From Acidovorax radicis (lineage in GTDB: Bacteria; Pseudomonadota; Gammaproteobacteria; Burkholderiales; Burkholderiaceae_C): DNA of 64,000 nucleotides. The notes beneath the pieces are model-generated. The model had not been told where the DNA came from. It saw nothing but the letters and a program-made list of their open reading frames with translations, and did no database searches. Position numbers and translations under genes: made by a program. The stretch lies in contig NZ_CP075184.1 in assembly GCF_020510705.1 (NCBI RefSeq), forward strand, positions 558,001 to 622,000, given 5' to 3'. Below are positions 35,206 through 44,247 of the stretch, piece by piece (position 1 is the stretch's first letter; every line of letters starts with the position of its first letter).

Positions 35206-36459
35206 TCAGCGGTAGCTGCGCGTGTCGTCGATCACCTTGCCATCGTTGGGCAAGCTGCCCGGCGGCACCATCTCGACCTCACCGCGCAGCTTGGTGACGT
35301 CGCGGATGGCGTCGCCCAATTGGAGGGCCAGGCCCTCGGCGGTTTCGGTGGTTTCCACCTGCAGCACCATCTGGTCGTTGGCCATCTCGCCACTGACCAC
35401 GAGGCGAGCGCGCAGCACCTGTGGAAATCGCCGCGCAATCGCCGCAATTTGCCCCGGGTGTACGAACATGCCCCGCACCTTGGTGGTCTGGTCTGCCCGC
35501 CCCATCCAGCCCTTGATGCGCGTGTTGGTGCGTCCTGTGGGGCAGGGGCCGGGCAACACGGCCGATAGGTCACCCGTGCCGAAACGGATCAGCGGGTAGT
35601 CGGGGTTGAGGGTGGTGACCACCAACTCGCCCACCTCGCCTTCGGGCACCGGGTCGCCCGTGCCGGGGCGCACGATCTCGACGATCACGCCTTCATCGAG
35701 CACCAGCCCTTCGCGGGCCTCGGTTTCGTAGGCGATCAGCCCCAGGTCGGCAGATCCATAACACTGGTAACCCGCAATGCCACGCTCGGCCAGCCAGTCG
35801 CGCAGCGACGGCGGGAAGGCCTCGGCCGACACCAGCGCGCGTTTCACGCTGGGCAACGCCACCCCCATGTCGGCGGCTTTTTCGACGATGAGCTTGAGAA
35901 AACTCGGTGTGCCGATGTAGCCTGCAGGCTGCAGCTCGGCCATCGCCTGTACCTGTTGCTCGGTCTGGCCCGTGCCGCCGGGGAACACGGTGCAGCCCAG
36001 CGCATGGGCGCCGGTTTCCATCATCGAACCCGCAGGAACGAAGTGGTAGCTGAAGCTGTTGTGGATCAGGTCGCCACTGCGAAAGCCTGCGGCATAAATG
36101 GCGCGCGCCATGCGCCAGTAATCACCGCGTGTGCCTTCGGGCTCGTAAATGGTGCCAGGGCTGGCAAACACGCGCCGCATGCCCGGCCCAAAGCCCAGCG
36201 CGCTGAAGCCGCCAAACACATTGCCACCGCCTGTGCGCTCGGCCTGCTGCCGCTCCAGCAACTCGTACTTGCGCGTGACAGGCAACTGCGCCAGCGCCTG
36301 GCGTGTGGTCACGCTGGCGGCGTCGATGCCCGTCAGGATGCTGGCGAATGCAGCGCTGGCCTTCTGGGCGTGCGCGATCTGGCGGGGCAGCGCCGCCATC
36401 AGCGCGGCTTCGCGCTCCTGTGGGCTGCGGGTTTCCAGGGCGTCATAGAACGTGCTCAT
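35206..36459 (-). CDS. Phenylacetate-CoA ligase family protein (AMP-binding)
   Basis: A 417-residue acyl-CoA ligase of the PaaK-like branch. Seen: FSYHFVPAGSMMETGAHALG, GGTGQTEQQVQAMAELQPAG, GYQCYGSADLGLIAYE (A5 region), IRFGTGDLSAV (A7), and the C-terminal domain MGRADQTTKVRGMFVHPGQI, all typical of PaaK relatives. It would activate an aryl or aliphatic acid with ATP and CoA. It is last in the leftward transporter locus, 226 bases after livF with repeats in between. Substrate unknown. Confidence 0.87.
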   Translation of the reverse strand: MSTFYDALETRSPQEREAALMAALPRQIAHAQKASAAFASILTGIDAASVTTRQALAQLPVTRKYELLERQQAERTGGGNVFGGFSALGFGPGMRRVFASPGTIYEPEGTRGDYWRMARAIYAAGFRSGDLIHNSFSYHFVPAGSMMETGAHALGCTVFPGGTGQTEQQVQAMAELQPAGYIGTPSFLKLIVEKAADMGVALPSVKRALVSAEAFPPSLRDWLAERGIAGYQCYGSADLGLIAYETEAREGLVLDEGVIVEIVRPGTGDPVPEGEVGELVVTTLNPDYPLIRFGTGDLSAVLPGPCPTGRTNTRIKGWMGRADQTTKVRGMFVHPGQIAAIARRFPQVLRARLVVSGEMANDQMVLQVETTETAEGLALQLGDAIRDVTKLRGEVEMVPPGSLPNDGKVIDDTRSYR

Positions 36460-36489
36460 GCCTTGGTTTCCTTGTGAGGTGATTTAAGG

Positions 36490-36547
36490 TGAAATTGGCC
36501 TCTGACGCTTATCCATCAAGCGCAAGCAGCTATGAAATTAAGAGTGA
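36490..36547 (+). repeat. Dispersed palindromic repeat copy
   Basis: GAAATTGGCCTCTGACGCTT, then CATCAAGCGCAAGCAGCTAT. The arms CGCTT and AAGCG pair around a 7-base loop. Lies between livF and the PaaK-like ligase, just upstream of the ligase start. Confidence 0.8.
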
Positions 36548-36606
36548 ATTCGTCCGAAGTCTGAAAAAAAACATGGCCCTGGTCGCCCGCGCTGCCGAAG
36601 GCCAGC

Positions 36607-36682
36607 GCCACCGCGCAAGGGCCGCCCCGCCGCGCTGGTGGCGTCCCCCTGGGGGAAGGCGCCGAAGGCGACACAAGGGGGC
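36607..36682 (+). repeat. Second repeat family, copy A, downstream of livF
   Basis: The first 44 bases (GCCACCGCGCAAGGGCCGCC, then CGCGCTGGTGGCGTCCCCCT) match 37615-37658 with one mismatch. It continues GGGGGAAGGCGCCGAAGGCG and ends in AAGGGGGC, so CCCCCT and AGGGGG can pair. It ends 4 bases before the livF stop. Confidence 0.75.
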
Positions 36683-36685
36683 TTC

Positions 36686-37495
36686 TCAAGCCAGCCAGCG
36701 CTTGCGGCGCTTGTAACTTTTGACGTCCTTGAAGCTCTTGCGCTCGCCACCGCCCACGCCCAGGTAGAACTCCTTGACGTCCTCGTTGTTGGCCAGGTCG
36801 CTGGCGGCGCCATCCATCACCACGCGGCCCGACTCCATGATGTAGCCATAGTCCGCGTATTTCAGGGCCATGTTGGTGTTCTGCTCGGCCAGCAGGAAGG
36901 TGACCTTTTCCTTGGTGTTCAAGTCTTTGACGATGTTGAACACCTCTTCGACGATCTGCGGTGCCAGGCCCATGGAGGGCTCGTCGAGCAGCACCATGCT
37001 GGGGTTGGTCATGATGGCGCGGCCAATGGCGCACATCTGCTGCTCGCCGCCCGAGGTGTAGGCCGCCTGCGAGGTGCGGCGTGTCTTCAGGCGCGGGAAG
37101 TAGTTGTAGACCTTCTCCAGGTTGGCCGCGATCTCGGCCTTGCTGGCGCGGGTGTAGGCGCCGGTCAGCAGGTTTTCCTCGATCGTCAGGTGGGCAAAAC
37201 AATGGCGCCCCTCCATCACCTGCACCACACCACGCTTGACCAGGTCAGCGGGCGTGAGGTTCTCGATGCGCTCGCCGCGCAGCTCGATGGAACCTTTGGT
37301 GACCGCCCCGCGCTCGCCCTGCAGCAGGTTGGAGATGGCGCGCAACGTGGTCGTCTTGCCCGCGCCATTGCCGCCCAGGATGGCCACGATGCTGCCCTCG
37401 GGCACCTGCAGCGAGACGCCCTTGAGCACCAGGATCACGTGGTTATAGATGACCTCGATGCCGTTGACGTTGAGAACAATGTTTTTTGAATCCAT
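36686..37495 (-). CDS. livF: Branched-chain-type ABC transporter ATP-binding protein LivF
   Basis: A 269-residue cytoplasmic ATPase. Walker A GGNGAGKTTT, Q-loop VMEGRHCFAHLTIEENL, signature TSGGEQQMCAIGRA, Walker B MVLLDEPSMGLAP, H-loop LAEQNTNMALKYAD. The VMEGRHCFAHLT Q-loop is close to LivF proteins of organic-acid or amide type branched-chain transporters. GAAGG precedes ATG 37495. Works with LivG, LivH, LivM and the binding protein encoded upstream. Confidence 0.91.
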   Translation of the reverse strand: MDSKNIVLNVNGIEVIYNHVILVLKGVSLQVPEGSIVAILGGNGAGKTTTLRAISNLLQGERGAVTKGSIELRGERIENLTPADLVKRGVVQVMEGRHCFAHLTIEENLLTGAYTRASKAEIAANLEKVYNYFPRLKTRRTSQAAYTSGGEQQMCAIGRAIMTNPSMVLLDEPSMGLAPQIVEEVFNIVKDLNTKEKVTFLLAEQNTNMALKYADYGYIMESGRVVMDGAASDLANNEDVKEFYLGVGGGERKSFKDVKSYKRRKRWLA

Positions 37496-37614
37496 GGTGT
37501 TGCCTTCGCTGTGCCAATCGGGAGGGCTGCACTTGCAACCCTTTCGATTGGCGGCTGCCCCGTAGTAGCAACCGCTAGTCACTGGCCGTAAAACTGTCGC
37601 AGCCCACTACCAGT

Positions 37615-37716
37615 GCCACCGCGCAAGGGCCGCCCCGACGCGCTGGTGGCGTCCCCCTCTCTCGAATCGCAAGGCGATTCGAGAGAGGGGGAGGGCGCGT
37701 CAGCGCCTCAGGGGAG
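37615..37716 (+). repeat. Second repeat family, copy B, with perfect 18-bp hairpin
   Basis: Shares 43 of 44 bases with copy A, then carries a perfect inverted repeat: 37653-37670 (CCCCCTCTCTCGAATCGC) pairs over all 18 bases with 37674-37691 around the loop AAG. It then continues AGGGCGCGTCAGCGCCTCAG. Lies just downstream of the binding-protein gene, before livF. Confidence 0.82.
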
Positions 37717-37719
37717 AGA

Positions 37720-39048
37720 TCACGACTGGCAGTCCGCCGCATCCCGGCGGGTCATCTTCTTGTCCGCCAGGTACTTGTCGGCGCCGGCCTTGACCATGGG
37801 CTTCAGGATCTGCTCATCGGCCTGATACCAGTCAGAGGAGAAGTCCCACTTCTTGCCGTCCCAGGTATGCACGCGTGCCCAGGTGGAGCCCATGTGGTCG
37901 GCGCAGCTGGTGGACAGGGGGCGCATCAGGTCCTTGAAGCCCAGTGCGTCGAGTTTCTTCTGGTCCAGGGCCAGGTTTTCCATGCCCCAGCGCACCTGTT
38001 CGCCGGTCATGACCTTGCCCTTGCCAAAACGCTCTTGCGCGCGGCGCACGGATTCGACCGCCAGCATCTGGATGATCACGCCGCGCGTGTACAGCACCGA
38101 GCCCACTTCCTCCTTGGGGCCCGTGCCCTGGCCCTTGTCATGCACATTCTTGAGAATGTCCTGGATCACCTTGGACTGCGTGCCGTAGCCATTGAGTGCG
38201 AGCGCGTGGTAGCCCTTGGCGCCGTCGCCCACGTCGCGCACATCGGGCTCGGCACCGGCCCACCACACGCCGTACATCTTGTCGCGGGGGTAGCCGGTGG
38301 CCTGGGCTTCCTTCAGCGCGGTGGAGTTCATCACGCCCCAGCCCCACAGCAGCACGTAGTCAGGGCGGCTCTGGCGCACCTGCAGCCAGGTGGCTTTCTG
38401 TTCCACGCCGGGCGCGGTCACGGGCAGCATCTGCAGCTCAAAGCCGTGCATCTTGGCGCGCTCCTGCAGCACCGGGATGGGTTCCTTGCCGAATGGGCTG
38501 TCGTGGTACACGAGGGCGATCTTCTTGCCCTTGAGCTTGTCCAGGCCCCCTGCTTGTTTGCCGATGTGCTGGATCAGGATGTCGGCACCGGTCCAGTAGC
38601 TGCCCATGAACGGGAAGTTCCACTTGAAGGCCTGGCCGTCCTGCGCGACCGACAGGCCATAGCCCAGCGTCATCAGCGGGATCTTGTCCACGGGCGCCTT
38701 TTCGGTCAGCGCAAAGGTGATGCCGGTGGCTTGCGGGTCGAACAGCGCCACGCCGGGCTTGCCCTTCAGGCGCTCGTAGCATTCCACGCCGCGGTCGGTG
38801 GCGTAGCCGGTTTCACATTCTTCGAAGGTGAGCTTCACCCCGTTCACGCCGCCGTCGCGGGCGTTGATCATCTTGATGTAGTCCTGCTTGCCGTTGGCCC
38901 ATGGCACGCCGTTGGGGGCGTAGGGGCCAGTGCGGTAGGACAGCAGCGGGAAGAACTGCTCCTTGGCTTGCGCGAAGGCGCTCGTCGCAATGGACGAGGC
39001 ACCGGCAGCAACCACCGCAGCGGCGATCACGATTTTCGAAAGCTTCAT
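37720..39048 (-). CDS. Branched-chain-type ABC transporter substrate-binding protein
   Basis: A 442-residue periplasmic binding protein of the type I (Peripla_BP_6) fold. Signal peptide KLSKIVIAAAVVAAGASSIA, cut after AFAQ. Seen: QEFFPLLSYRTGPYAP-like opening (as KEQFFPLLSYRTG), VKLTFEECETGYATDRGVEC, KKIALVYHDSPFGKEPIPVL, GKVMTGEQVRWGMENL. The length and Cys-containing middle are typical of the long binding proteins linked to FadD-type ligases. AAGGAG precedes ATG 39048. Ligand unknown, probably not an amino acid given the two CoA ligases. Confidence 0.9.
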   Translation of the reverse strand: MKLSKIVIAAAVVAAGASSIATSAFAQAKEQFFPLLSYRTGPYAPNGVPWANGKQDYIKMINARDGGVNGVKLTFEECETGYATDRGVECYERLKGKPGVALFDPQATGITFALTEKAPVDKIPLMTLGYGLSVAQDGQAFKWNFPFMGSYWTGADILIQHIGKQAGGLDKLKGKKIALVYHDSPFGKEPIPVLQERAKMHGFELQMLPVTAPGVEQKATWLQVRQSRPDYVLLWGWGVMNSTALKEAQATGYPRDKMYGVWWAGAEPDVRDVGDGAKGYHALALNGYGTQSKVIQDILKNVHDKGQGTGPKEEVGSVLYTRGVIIQMLAVESVRRAQERFGKGKVMTGEQVRWGMENLALDQKKLDALGFKDLMRPLSTSCADHMGSTWARVHTWDGKKWDFSSDWYQADEQILKPMVKAGADKYLADKKMTRRDAADCQS

Positions 39049-39175
39049 GGATGTCTCCTTTGAATGAATGTGTTGAAGCACGGGGGGAAACCAGATGACT
39101 GACAGACAGTTAACGCGGCAATCGGGAAGTCCGTATCAGGAATTGCGAGTAAGGGGTTTCCTGCAGGCTGCGCCT

Positions 39176-40252
39176 TCAATGCGGGAACGGCCACAGGCGC
39201 AACTTCTGCTTGGCGGTGGACCACAGCTTGGCCAGGCCATGCGGCTCCACGATCAGGAACCACACGATCAGCGCGCCAAAGATCATCAGTTCGGCATGCG
39301 ACACCCCCGCCGTGGACACCTCGATGCCAAACAACCCCATGAAGGCGGGCAAAAACTGGTTGAGCACGATGGGCAGCACCACGATGAAGGCGGCGCCAAA
39401 GAACCCGCCTGCGATGGAGCCCAGACCGCCGATGATCACCATGAACAAGAGGCGAAACGAGATTTCGACGGAGAACGCGGCAGGCTCCCACGCCCCCAGG
39501 TGCACAAAGGCCCACAGCGCGCCGGCCATGCCCACGATGAAGGAGCTGACGGCAAACGCGCTGAGCTTGGCGTACATGGGGCGGATGCCGATCACGGCCG
39601 CAGCCACGTCCATGTCGCGGATGGCCATCCACTCGCGGCCAATGGCGCCGCGCACCAGGTTTTTGGCCAGCAGGGCCACGACCACCAACAGGGCCAGGCA
39701 GAACAGGTACTTGCTGGTAGCGCTCTCGATGGGAAAACCGAACACCTGCAGGTTGTTGACGGACACCGACCCCGAGTCGGAGTTGTTGGTGAACCACTTG
39801 ATGCGCAGGAACATCCAGTCGCTGAAGAACTGCGCGGCCAGCGTGGCCACCGCCAGATACAGCCCCTTGACGCGCAGGCTGGGCAGCCCGAACAGGATGC
39901 CGAAGAACGTGGCGCACAGCCCACCCAGGATCAGCGCGGGGATCAGCGGCATGCCCGGAAAGCGCACAAAAAAGTTGTAGGCCCCGTAGGCCCCCACCGC
40001 CATGAAGGCGCCCGAGCCCAGTGAGATCTGGCCGCAATAGCCCACGAGGATGTTCACCCCCAGGGCCGCCAGCGCCATGATGACGAAGGGAATCAGGATG
40101 GCGCGGAAGATGTAGTCGCTGGCCAGCATGGGCACCACCAGGAACGCGACGGCGAGCAGCAGCGCCACGGCGATGCGGTCCTGGGCGATGGGAAAGATCT
40201 GCTGGTCGGCGCGGTAGCTGGTCTTGAACTGGCCGTTTTCGCGGTAGAGCAT
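39176..40252 (-). CDS. livM: Branched-chain-type ABC transporter permease LivM
   Basis: A 358-residue inner-membrane permease with about nine to ten hydrophobic segments. Conserved: NILVGYCGQISLGSGAFMAVGAY, FGLPSLRVKGLYLAVATLAAQF, AIRDMDVAAAVIGI and the VIIGGLGSIAGGFFGAAFIV coupling region. The extra N-terminal cytoplasmic stretch (YRENGQFKTSYRADQQIFP) is usual for this subgroup. Part of the livGHM block with gaps of 31 and 15 bases. Confidence 0.91.
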   Translation of the reverse strand: MLYRENGQFKTSYRADQQIFPIAQDRIAVALLLAVAFLVVPMLASDYIFRAILIPFVIMALAALGVNILVGYCGQISLGSGAFMAVGAYGAYNFFVRFPGMPLIPALILGGLCATFFGILFGLPSLRVKGLYLAVATLAAQFFSDWMFLRIKWFTNNSDSGSVSVNNLQVFGFPIESATSKYLFCLALLVVVALLAKNLVRGAIGREWMAIRDMDVAAAVIGIRPMYAKLSAFAVSSFIVGMAGALWAFVHLGAWEPAAFSVEISFRLLFMVIIGGLGSIAGGFFGAAFIVVLPIVLNQFLPAFMGLFGIEVSTAGVSHAELMIFGALIVWFLIVEPHGLAKLWSTAKQKLRLWPFPH

Positions 40253-40283
40253 GGTGTGTCTCCTGTGTTCTTGTTGTTATGGC

Positions 40284-41213
40284 TTACACGCGGTCAATGA
40301 TCTTCTCTCCGAACAAACCTTGCGGTCTGAACAGGAGGAACACCAGCGCCAGCACATACGCAAACCAGATCTCGATGCCGCCGCCCACGAACGGGCCCAG
40401 GTACACCTCGGAGAGCTTCTCGCCCACGCCGATGATCAGCCCGCCGATGATGGCGCCGGGCACCGAGGTCAGGCCGCCCAGGATCACCACGGGCAGCGCA
40501 CGCAGCGCCACGGTAGTGAGCGAAAACTGCACGCCCAGCTTGCTGCCCCAGATCATCCCGGCCACCAGGGCCACCACGCCCGCCACGCACCACACGATCA
40601 CCCAGATGCGGTTGAGCGGGATACCGATGGATTGCGCCGCCTGGTGGTCGTCGGCCACGGCACGCAGCGCACGGCCGGTGGAGGTTTTTTGAAAGAACAC
40701 GGAGAGCAGCGCCACCAGGGCGGCGGCAATGGCTGCGGCAATCACGTCTTCCTTGTTGACCAGGATGCCGCCCTGGAACATGCCGTCGAGCATGAAAATG
40801 GGCTCCTTGGGCATACCGATGTCGATCTTGTAGATGTCGCTGCCAAACAGCGTTTGGCCCAGGCCTTCCAGAAAGTAGGTGATGCCCAGCGTGGCCATGA
40901 GCAGCGTGGCGCCCTCCTGGTTCACCAGGTGGCGCAGCACCAGCTTTTCGATCAGCCAGGCCACCACGAACATGATGGCCCCCGCGATCACGAACGCGGC
41001 GAGGTTGGCCACGATGGGGCTTTGAATGCCGGTCCATTGGGGAATCCATTCGGCAAAGCGGGCCATGGCCAGCGCAGCGAACAGCACCATCGCGCCCTGC
41101 GCGAAGTTGAAAACGCCCGATGCCTTGTAGATCAGCACGAAGCCCAGCGCCACCAGCGAATACAGCATGCCGGCCATAAGGCCGCCGATCAGTGTTTCGA
41201 GAAAGAATGCCAT
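40284..41213 (-). CDS. livH: Branched-chain-type ABC transporter permease LivH
   Basis: A 309-residue inner-membrane permease with about eight hydrophobic segments. Seen: GMLYSLVALGFVLIYKASGV, FNFAQGAMVLFAAL, RALRAVADDHQAAQSIGI (the cytoplasmic coupling loop) and VILGGLTSVPGAIIGGLIIG. These are standard LivH motifs. CAGGAGA precedes ATG 41213. Confidence 0.93.
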   Translation of the reverse strand: MAFFLETLIGGLMAGMLYSLVALGFVLIYKASGVFNFAQGAMVLFAALAMARFAEWIPQWTGIQSPIVANLAAFVIAGAIMFVVAWLIEKLVLRHLVNQEGATLLMATLGITYFLEGLGQTLFGSDIYKIDIGMPKEPIFMLDGMFQGGILVNKEDVIAAAIAAALVALLSVFFQKTSTGRALRAVADDHQAAQSIGIPLNRIWVIVWCVAGVVALVAGMIWGSKLGVQFSLTTVALRALPVVILGGLTSVPGAIIGGLIIGVGEKLSEVYLGPFVGGGIEIWFAYVLALVFLLFRPQGLFGEKIIDRV

Positions 41214-41228
41214 GTGTTGTTCTCCTGA

Positions 41229-42014
41229 TCAGTGCGAGGTGCCCAGATAGGCACTGATCACGTCTTCGTTGCTGCGTACTTCGTCGGGGCTGCCGTCGCC
41301 GATCTTCTTTCCGTAGTCGAGCACCACCACGCGGTCAGAGATGTCCATCACCACGCCCATGTCGTGCTCGATCAGCACGATGGTGGTGCCGAACTCGTCG
41401 TTCACGTCGAGAATGAAGCGGCACATGTCCTGCTTTTCTTCCACGTTCATACCGGCCATGGGCTCGTCGAGCAGCAGCACCTGCGGCTCCATGGCCAGGG
41501 CCCGGCCCAGGTCCACGCGCTTTTGCAGGCCATAGGGCAACTGGCCTACGGGTGTCTTGCGGAAGGCCTGGATTTCGAGGAAGTCGATGATGTGCTCGAC
41601 TTTTTCGCGGTGCGCAATTTCTTCGCGTTCGGCGGGGCCGATGCGCAGCGCCTGCAGCAGGATGTTGCTTTTGATCTTGAGGTTGCGCCCGGTCATGATG
41701 TTGTCGATCACGCTCATGCCCTTGAACAGCGCCAGGTTCTGGAAGGTGCGGGCCACGCCCATCTCGGCCACCTGGCGCGAGTTCATGTGCGAGAACGTCT
41801 TGCCGCGGAAGGTGATGGAGCCGTCCTGCGGCGTGTACACGCCGTTGATGCAGTTGAGCATGGAGCTTTTGCCAGCGCCATTGGGGCCGATGATGGCGCG
41901 GATCTCGTGTTCTTTCACGTTGAACGAGATGTCGGTCAGCGCCTTCACACCGCCAAACCGCAGGCTGATGTTCTTGACGTCGAGAATGACGTCGCCGATC
42001 TTCTTAGTGGTCAT
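41229..42014 (-). CDS. livG: Branched-chain-type ABC transporter ATP-binding protein LivG
   Basis: A 261-residue ATPase. Walker A GPNGAGKSS, Q-loop ARTFQNLALFKGMSVIDNIM, signature LPYGLQKRVDLGRA, Walker B VLLLDEPMAGMN, H-loop LIEHDMGVVMDISDRVVVLD. The signature LPYGLQKR, instead of LSYGQQR, is typical of LivG in loci with acyl-CoA ligases. It follows the FadD-like gene by 57 bases. Confidence 0.92.
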   Translation of the reverse strand: MTTKKIGDVILDVKNISLRFGGVKALTDISFNVKEHEIRAIIGPNGAGKSSMLNCINGVYTPQDGSITFRGKTFSHMNSRQVAEMGVARTFQNLALFKGMSVIDNIMTGRNLKIKSNILLQALRIGPAEREEIAHREKVEHIIDFLEIQAFRKTPVGQLPYGLQKRVDLGRALAMEPQVLLLDEPMAGMNVEEKQDMCRFILDVNDEFGTTIVLIEHDMGVVMDISDRVVVLDYGKKIGDGSPDEVRSNEDVISAYLGTSH

Positions 42015-42071
42015 GGGTTGCCTGAACTCAATCTATGGGATGCGGTGCGGTGTCTGGGTGAGGCCGGGCAT

Positions 42072-44018
42072 TCACGCGGCCTTCTTGACCGGCGCAAAGG
42101 TTTTGGTGTCCGCCAGCTTCAGGGTGGCACTTACGCTGCCCGTGCGTCCGTCCTCGAACTTGACCTGCGTCTCGATGTATTGCTCGGTGCGGCCCGCATA
42201 GAGTGCGTCCACCAACACGGCATATTTTTCGGCGATGAAACCCCGGCGAACCTTGTTGGTGCGCGTGAGTTCACCGTCGTCGGCATCGAGCTCCTTGTGC
42301 AGCACCAGGAAACGGCTCACCTGGCTGCCCGCCAGCATGGCGTCGGTGGCGAGGTCTGCGTTGACCTTCTCGATGCACTCGCGGATCAGCTCATACACCT
42401 GCGGCTTTTGCGCCAGGTCGGTGTAGCCTGCATACGGCAGATTGCGGCGCTCGGCCCAGTTGCCCACCGCGTCGAAGTCGATGTTGACCATCACGCACAC
42501 CTTCTCGCGGCCGTCGCCCAGAGCGACGACTTCCTTGATGTGCGGGAAGAACTTGAGCTTGTTCTCCACGTACTTGGGCGCAAACATGGCGCCATCGTTG
42601 GCGCCGCCCTTGATGCGGCCCACGTCTTTCACCCGGTCGATGATCTTGAGGTGGCCGTGACCATCAAGAAAGCCCGCATCGCTGGTGTGATACCAGCCGT
42701 CGGCCGTCAGCACCTCGGCCGTGGCGGCAGGGTTCTTGTAGTATTCCTTGAGCAGACCGGCGGATTTGACCAGGATCTCTCCGTTGTCGGCCACCTTGAT
42801 CTCCACGCCGCGAATAGGCACACCCACCGTGTCGGCGCGGGCCTGGTTGTCGGGCTGCAGGCACACGAACACGGCGGTTTCGGTGGAGCCATACAACTGC
42901 TTCAAGTTGATGCCGATGGAGCGGTAGAAGGTGAACAGGTCGGGCCCGATGGCCTCGCCCGCTGTGTAGGCCACCCGCACACGGCTGAACCCCAGGTTGT
43001 TGCGCAGCGGCCCGTACACCAGCGCGTTGCCTATGGCGTATTGGAGGCGGTCCCACAGGCCCACGGGTTCGCCGTCCATCAGCGCCGGGCCCACACGCTT
43101 GGCCACCTCCATGCAGGCGTGGAACATCTTTCGCTTGATGGTCCCCGCGTCTTCCATGCGGATCATCACGCTGGTGAGCAGGCCTTCAAAAATGCGCGGG
43201 GGCGCAAAGTAATAGGTGGGACCGACTTCCTTGAGATCGATGGTCACGGTGCCGGCCGACTCGGGGCAGTTGACGACATAGCCGCAGGCCAGCCATTGTG
43301 CGTAGCTGAATATGTTCTGCCCGATCCACGCGGGGGGCAGATACGCCAGCACTTCTTCGGAGCTGGTGAGTTTGTCAAATTCGGCGCCCGCCGAGGCGCG
43401 GTCGATCAGGGTGCTATGGGTGTGCACCACGCCTTTGGGGTTGCCGGTGGTGCCCGAGGTAAAGAACATCGCTGCCACGTCGTCGGGGCTGGCCTTGGCC
43501 ACCTCGGTACGAAACCACTCTGGGTGGGCTGCGGCATGGGCACGGCCGGCTTCGATCAGTGCGTCCAGCGAAGCGAGGCCTTCTTCTTCATACTTGCGCA
43601 GGCCACGAGGATCATCAAAGTAGATGCGTGCAATCTGGGGGCACTGCTCACGGATCTCCAGCAGTTTGTCGACCTGTTCCTGGTCTTCCACCACACAAAA
43701 CCGGACGTCCGCATTGTTGAGCGGAAAGATACATTCCGCGCCCACGGCGTCCTGGTACAGCGGCACCGGAATGGCCCCCAGCGACTGGGCCGCCAGCATG
43801 GTGGCGTACAGGCGGGGGCGGTTGGCGCCGATCACCACCATGTGTTCATGGCGCTGCAGCCCGGCCAGGTGCAGGCCGGCGGCCATCTGCTCCACCAGGC
43901 GCGCCAGGTCGGCCCACCCGTGGCTTTGCCAGATACCGTATTCTTTTTCACGAAGTGCCGGGGCATGGGGGCGCTCGGCTGCATGCTTGAGCAGCAATTG
44001 CGGGAACGTGGTCTTCAT
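42072..44018 (-). CDS. Long-chain acyl-CoA synthetase-like AMP-binding protein
   Basis: A 648-residue acyl-adenylate-forming enzyme of the long-chain (FadD15-like) branch. Motifs: A3 MFFTSGTTGNPKGVVHTH, A5 QLYGSTETAVFV, A7 GWYHTSDAGFLDGHGHLKII, and DRVKDVGRIKGGANDGAMFA (A8). The GFIAEKYAVLVDALYAG stretch near the end is common in this group. AGGAG precedes ATG 44018. First gene of the liv locus, so it probably activates the imported acid as it enters. Fatty versus aromatic acid cannot be decided. Confidence 0.9.
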   Translation of the reverse strand: MKTTFPQLLLKHAAERPHAPALREKEYGIWQSHGWADLARLVEQMAAGLHLAGLQRHEHMVVIGANRPRLYATMLAAQSLGAIPVPLYQDAVGAECIFPLNNADVRFCVVEDQEQVDKLLEIREQCPQIARIYFDDPRGLRKYEEEGLASLDALIEAGRAHAAAHPEWFRTEVAKASPDDVAAMFFTSGTTGNPKGVVHTHSTLIDRASAGAEFDKLTSSEEVLAYLPPAWIGQNIFSYAQWLACGYVVNCPESAGTVTIDLKEVGPTYYFAPPRIFEGLLTSVMIRMEDAGTIKRKMFHACMEVAKRVGPALMDGEPVGLWDRLQYAIGNALVYGPLRNNLGFSRVRVAYTAGEAIGPDLFTFYRSIGINLKQLYGSTETAVFVCLQPDNQARADTVGVPIRGVEIKVADNGEILVKSAGLLKEYYKNPAATAEVLTADGWYHTSDAGFLDGHGHLKIIDRVKDVGRIKGGANDGAMFAPKYVENKLKFFPHIKEVVALGDGREKVCVMVNIDFDAVGNWAERRNLPYAGYTDLAQKPQVYELIRECIEKVNADLATDAMLAGSQVSRFLVLHKELDADDGELTRTNKVRRGFIAEKYAVLVDALYAGRTEQYIETQVKFEDGRTGSVSATLKLADTKTFAPVKKAA

Positions 44019-44247
44019 TCCGGCTCCTAAAAAAAAGGGGGTCAGCCCGGTGACTGCAGGGGGCGCTGCTCTGTGGCAACGCGTTGGGACAATGCTAGAA
44101 CCCACTTTGACGTCATCTTGTCTTGCCGACGACAATTTACGGGAAACTCCTTGGGAGGTTAAACCCTGCCTCTGACACAAAACGCGCCACCGTGTGGTTT
44201 GCACCGGCCCCGGCTGCCTGACTTGGCGGGGCGGTATCCTCACGCAC

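Noticed and set aside
41232..44030. A 932-codon open frame on the plus strand across livG and the FadD-like gene
   Set aside because: It is antisense to two clear gene families with intact motifs, its protein is His/Gln/Arg-rich without domain features, and such long shadows are expected in GC-rich DNA with strong third-position bias.
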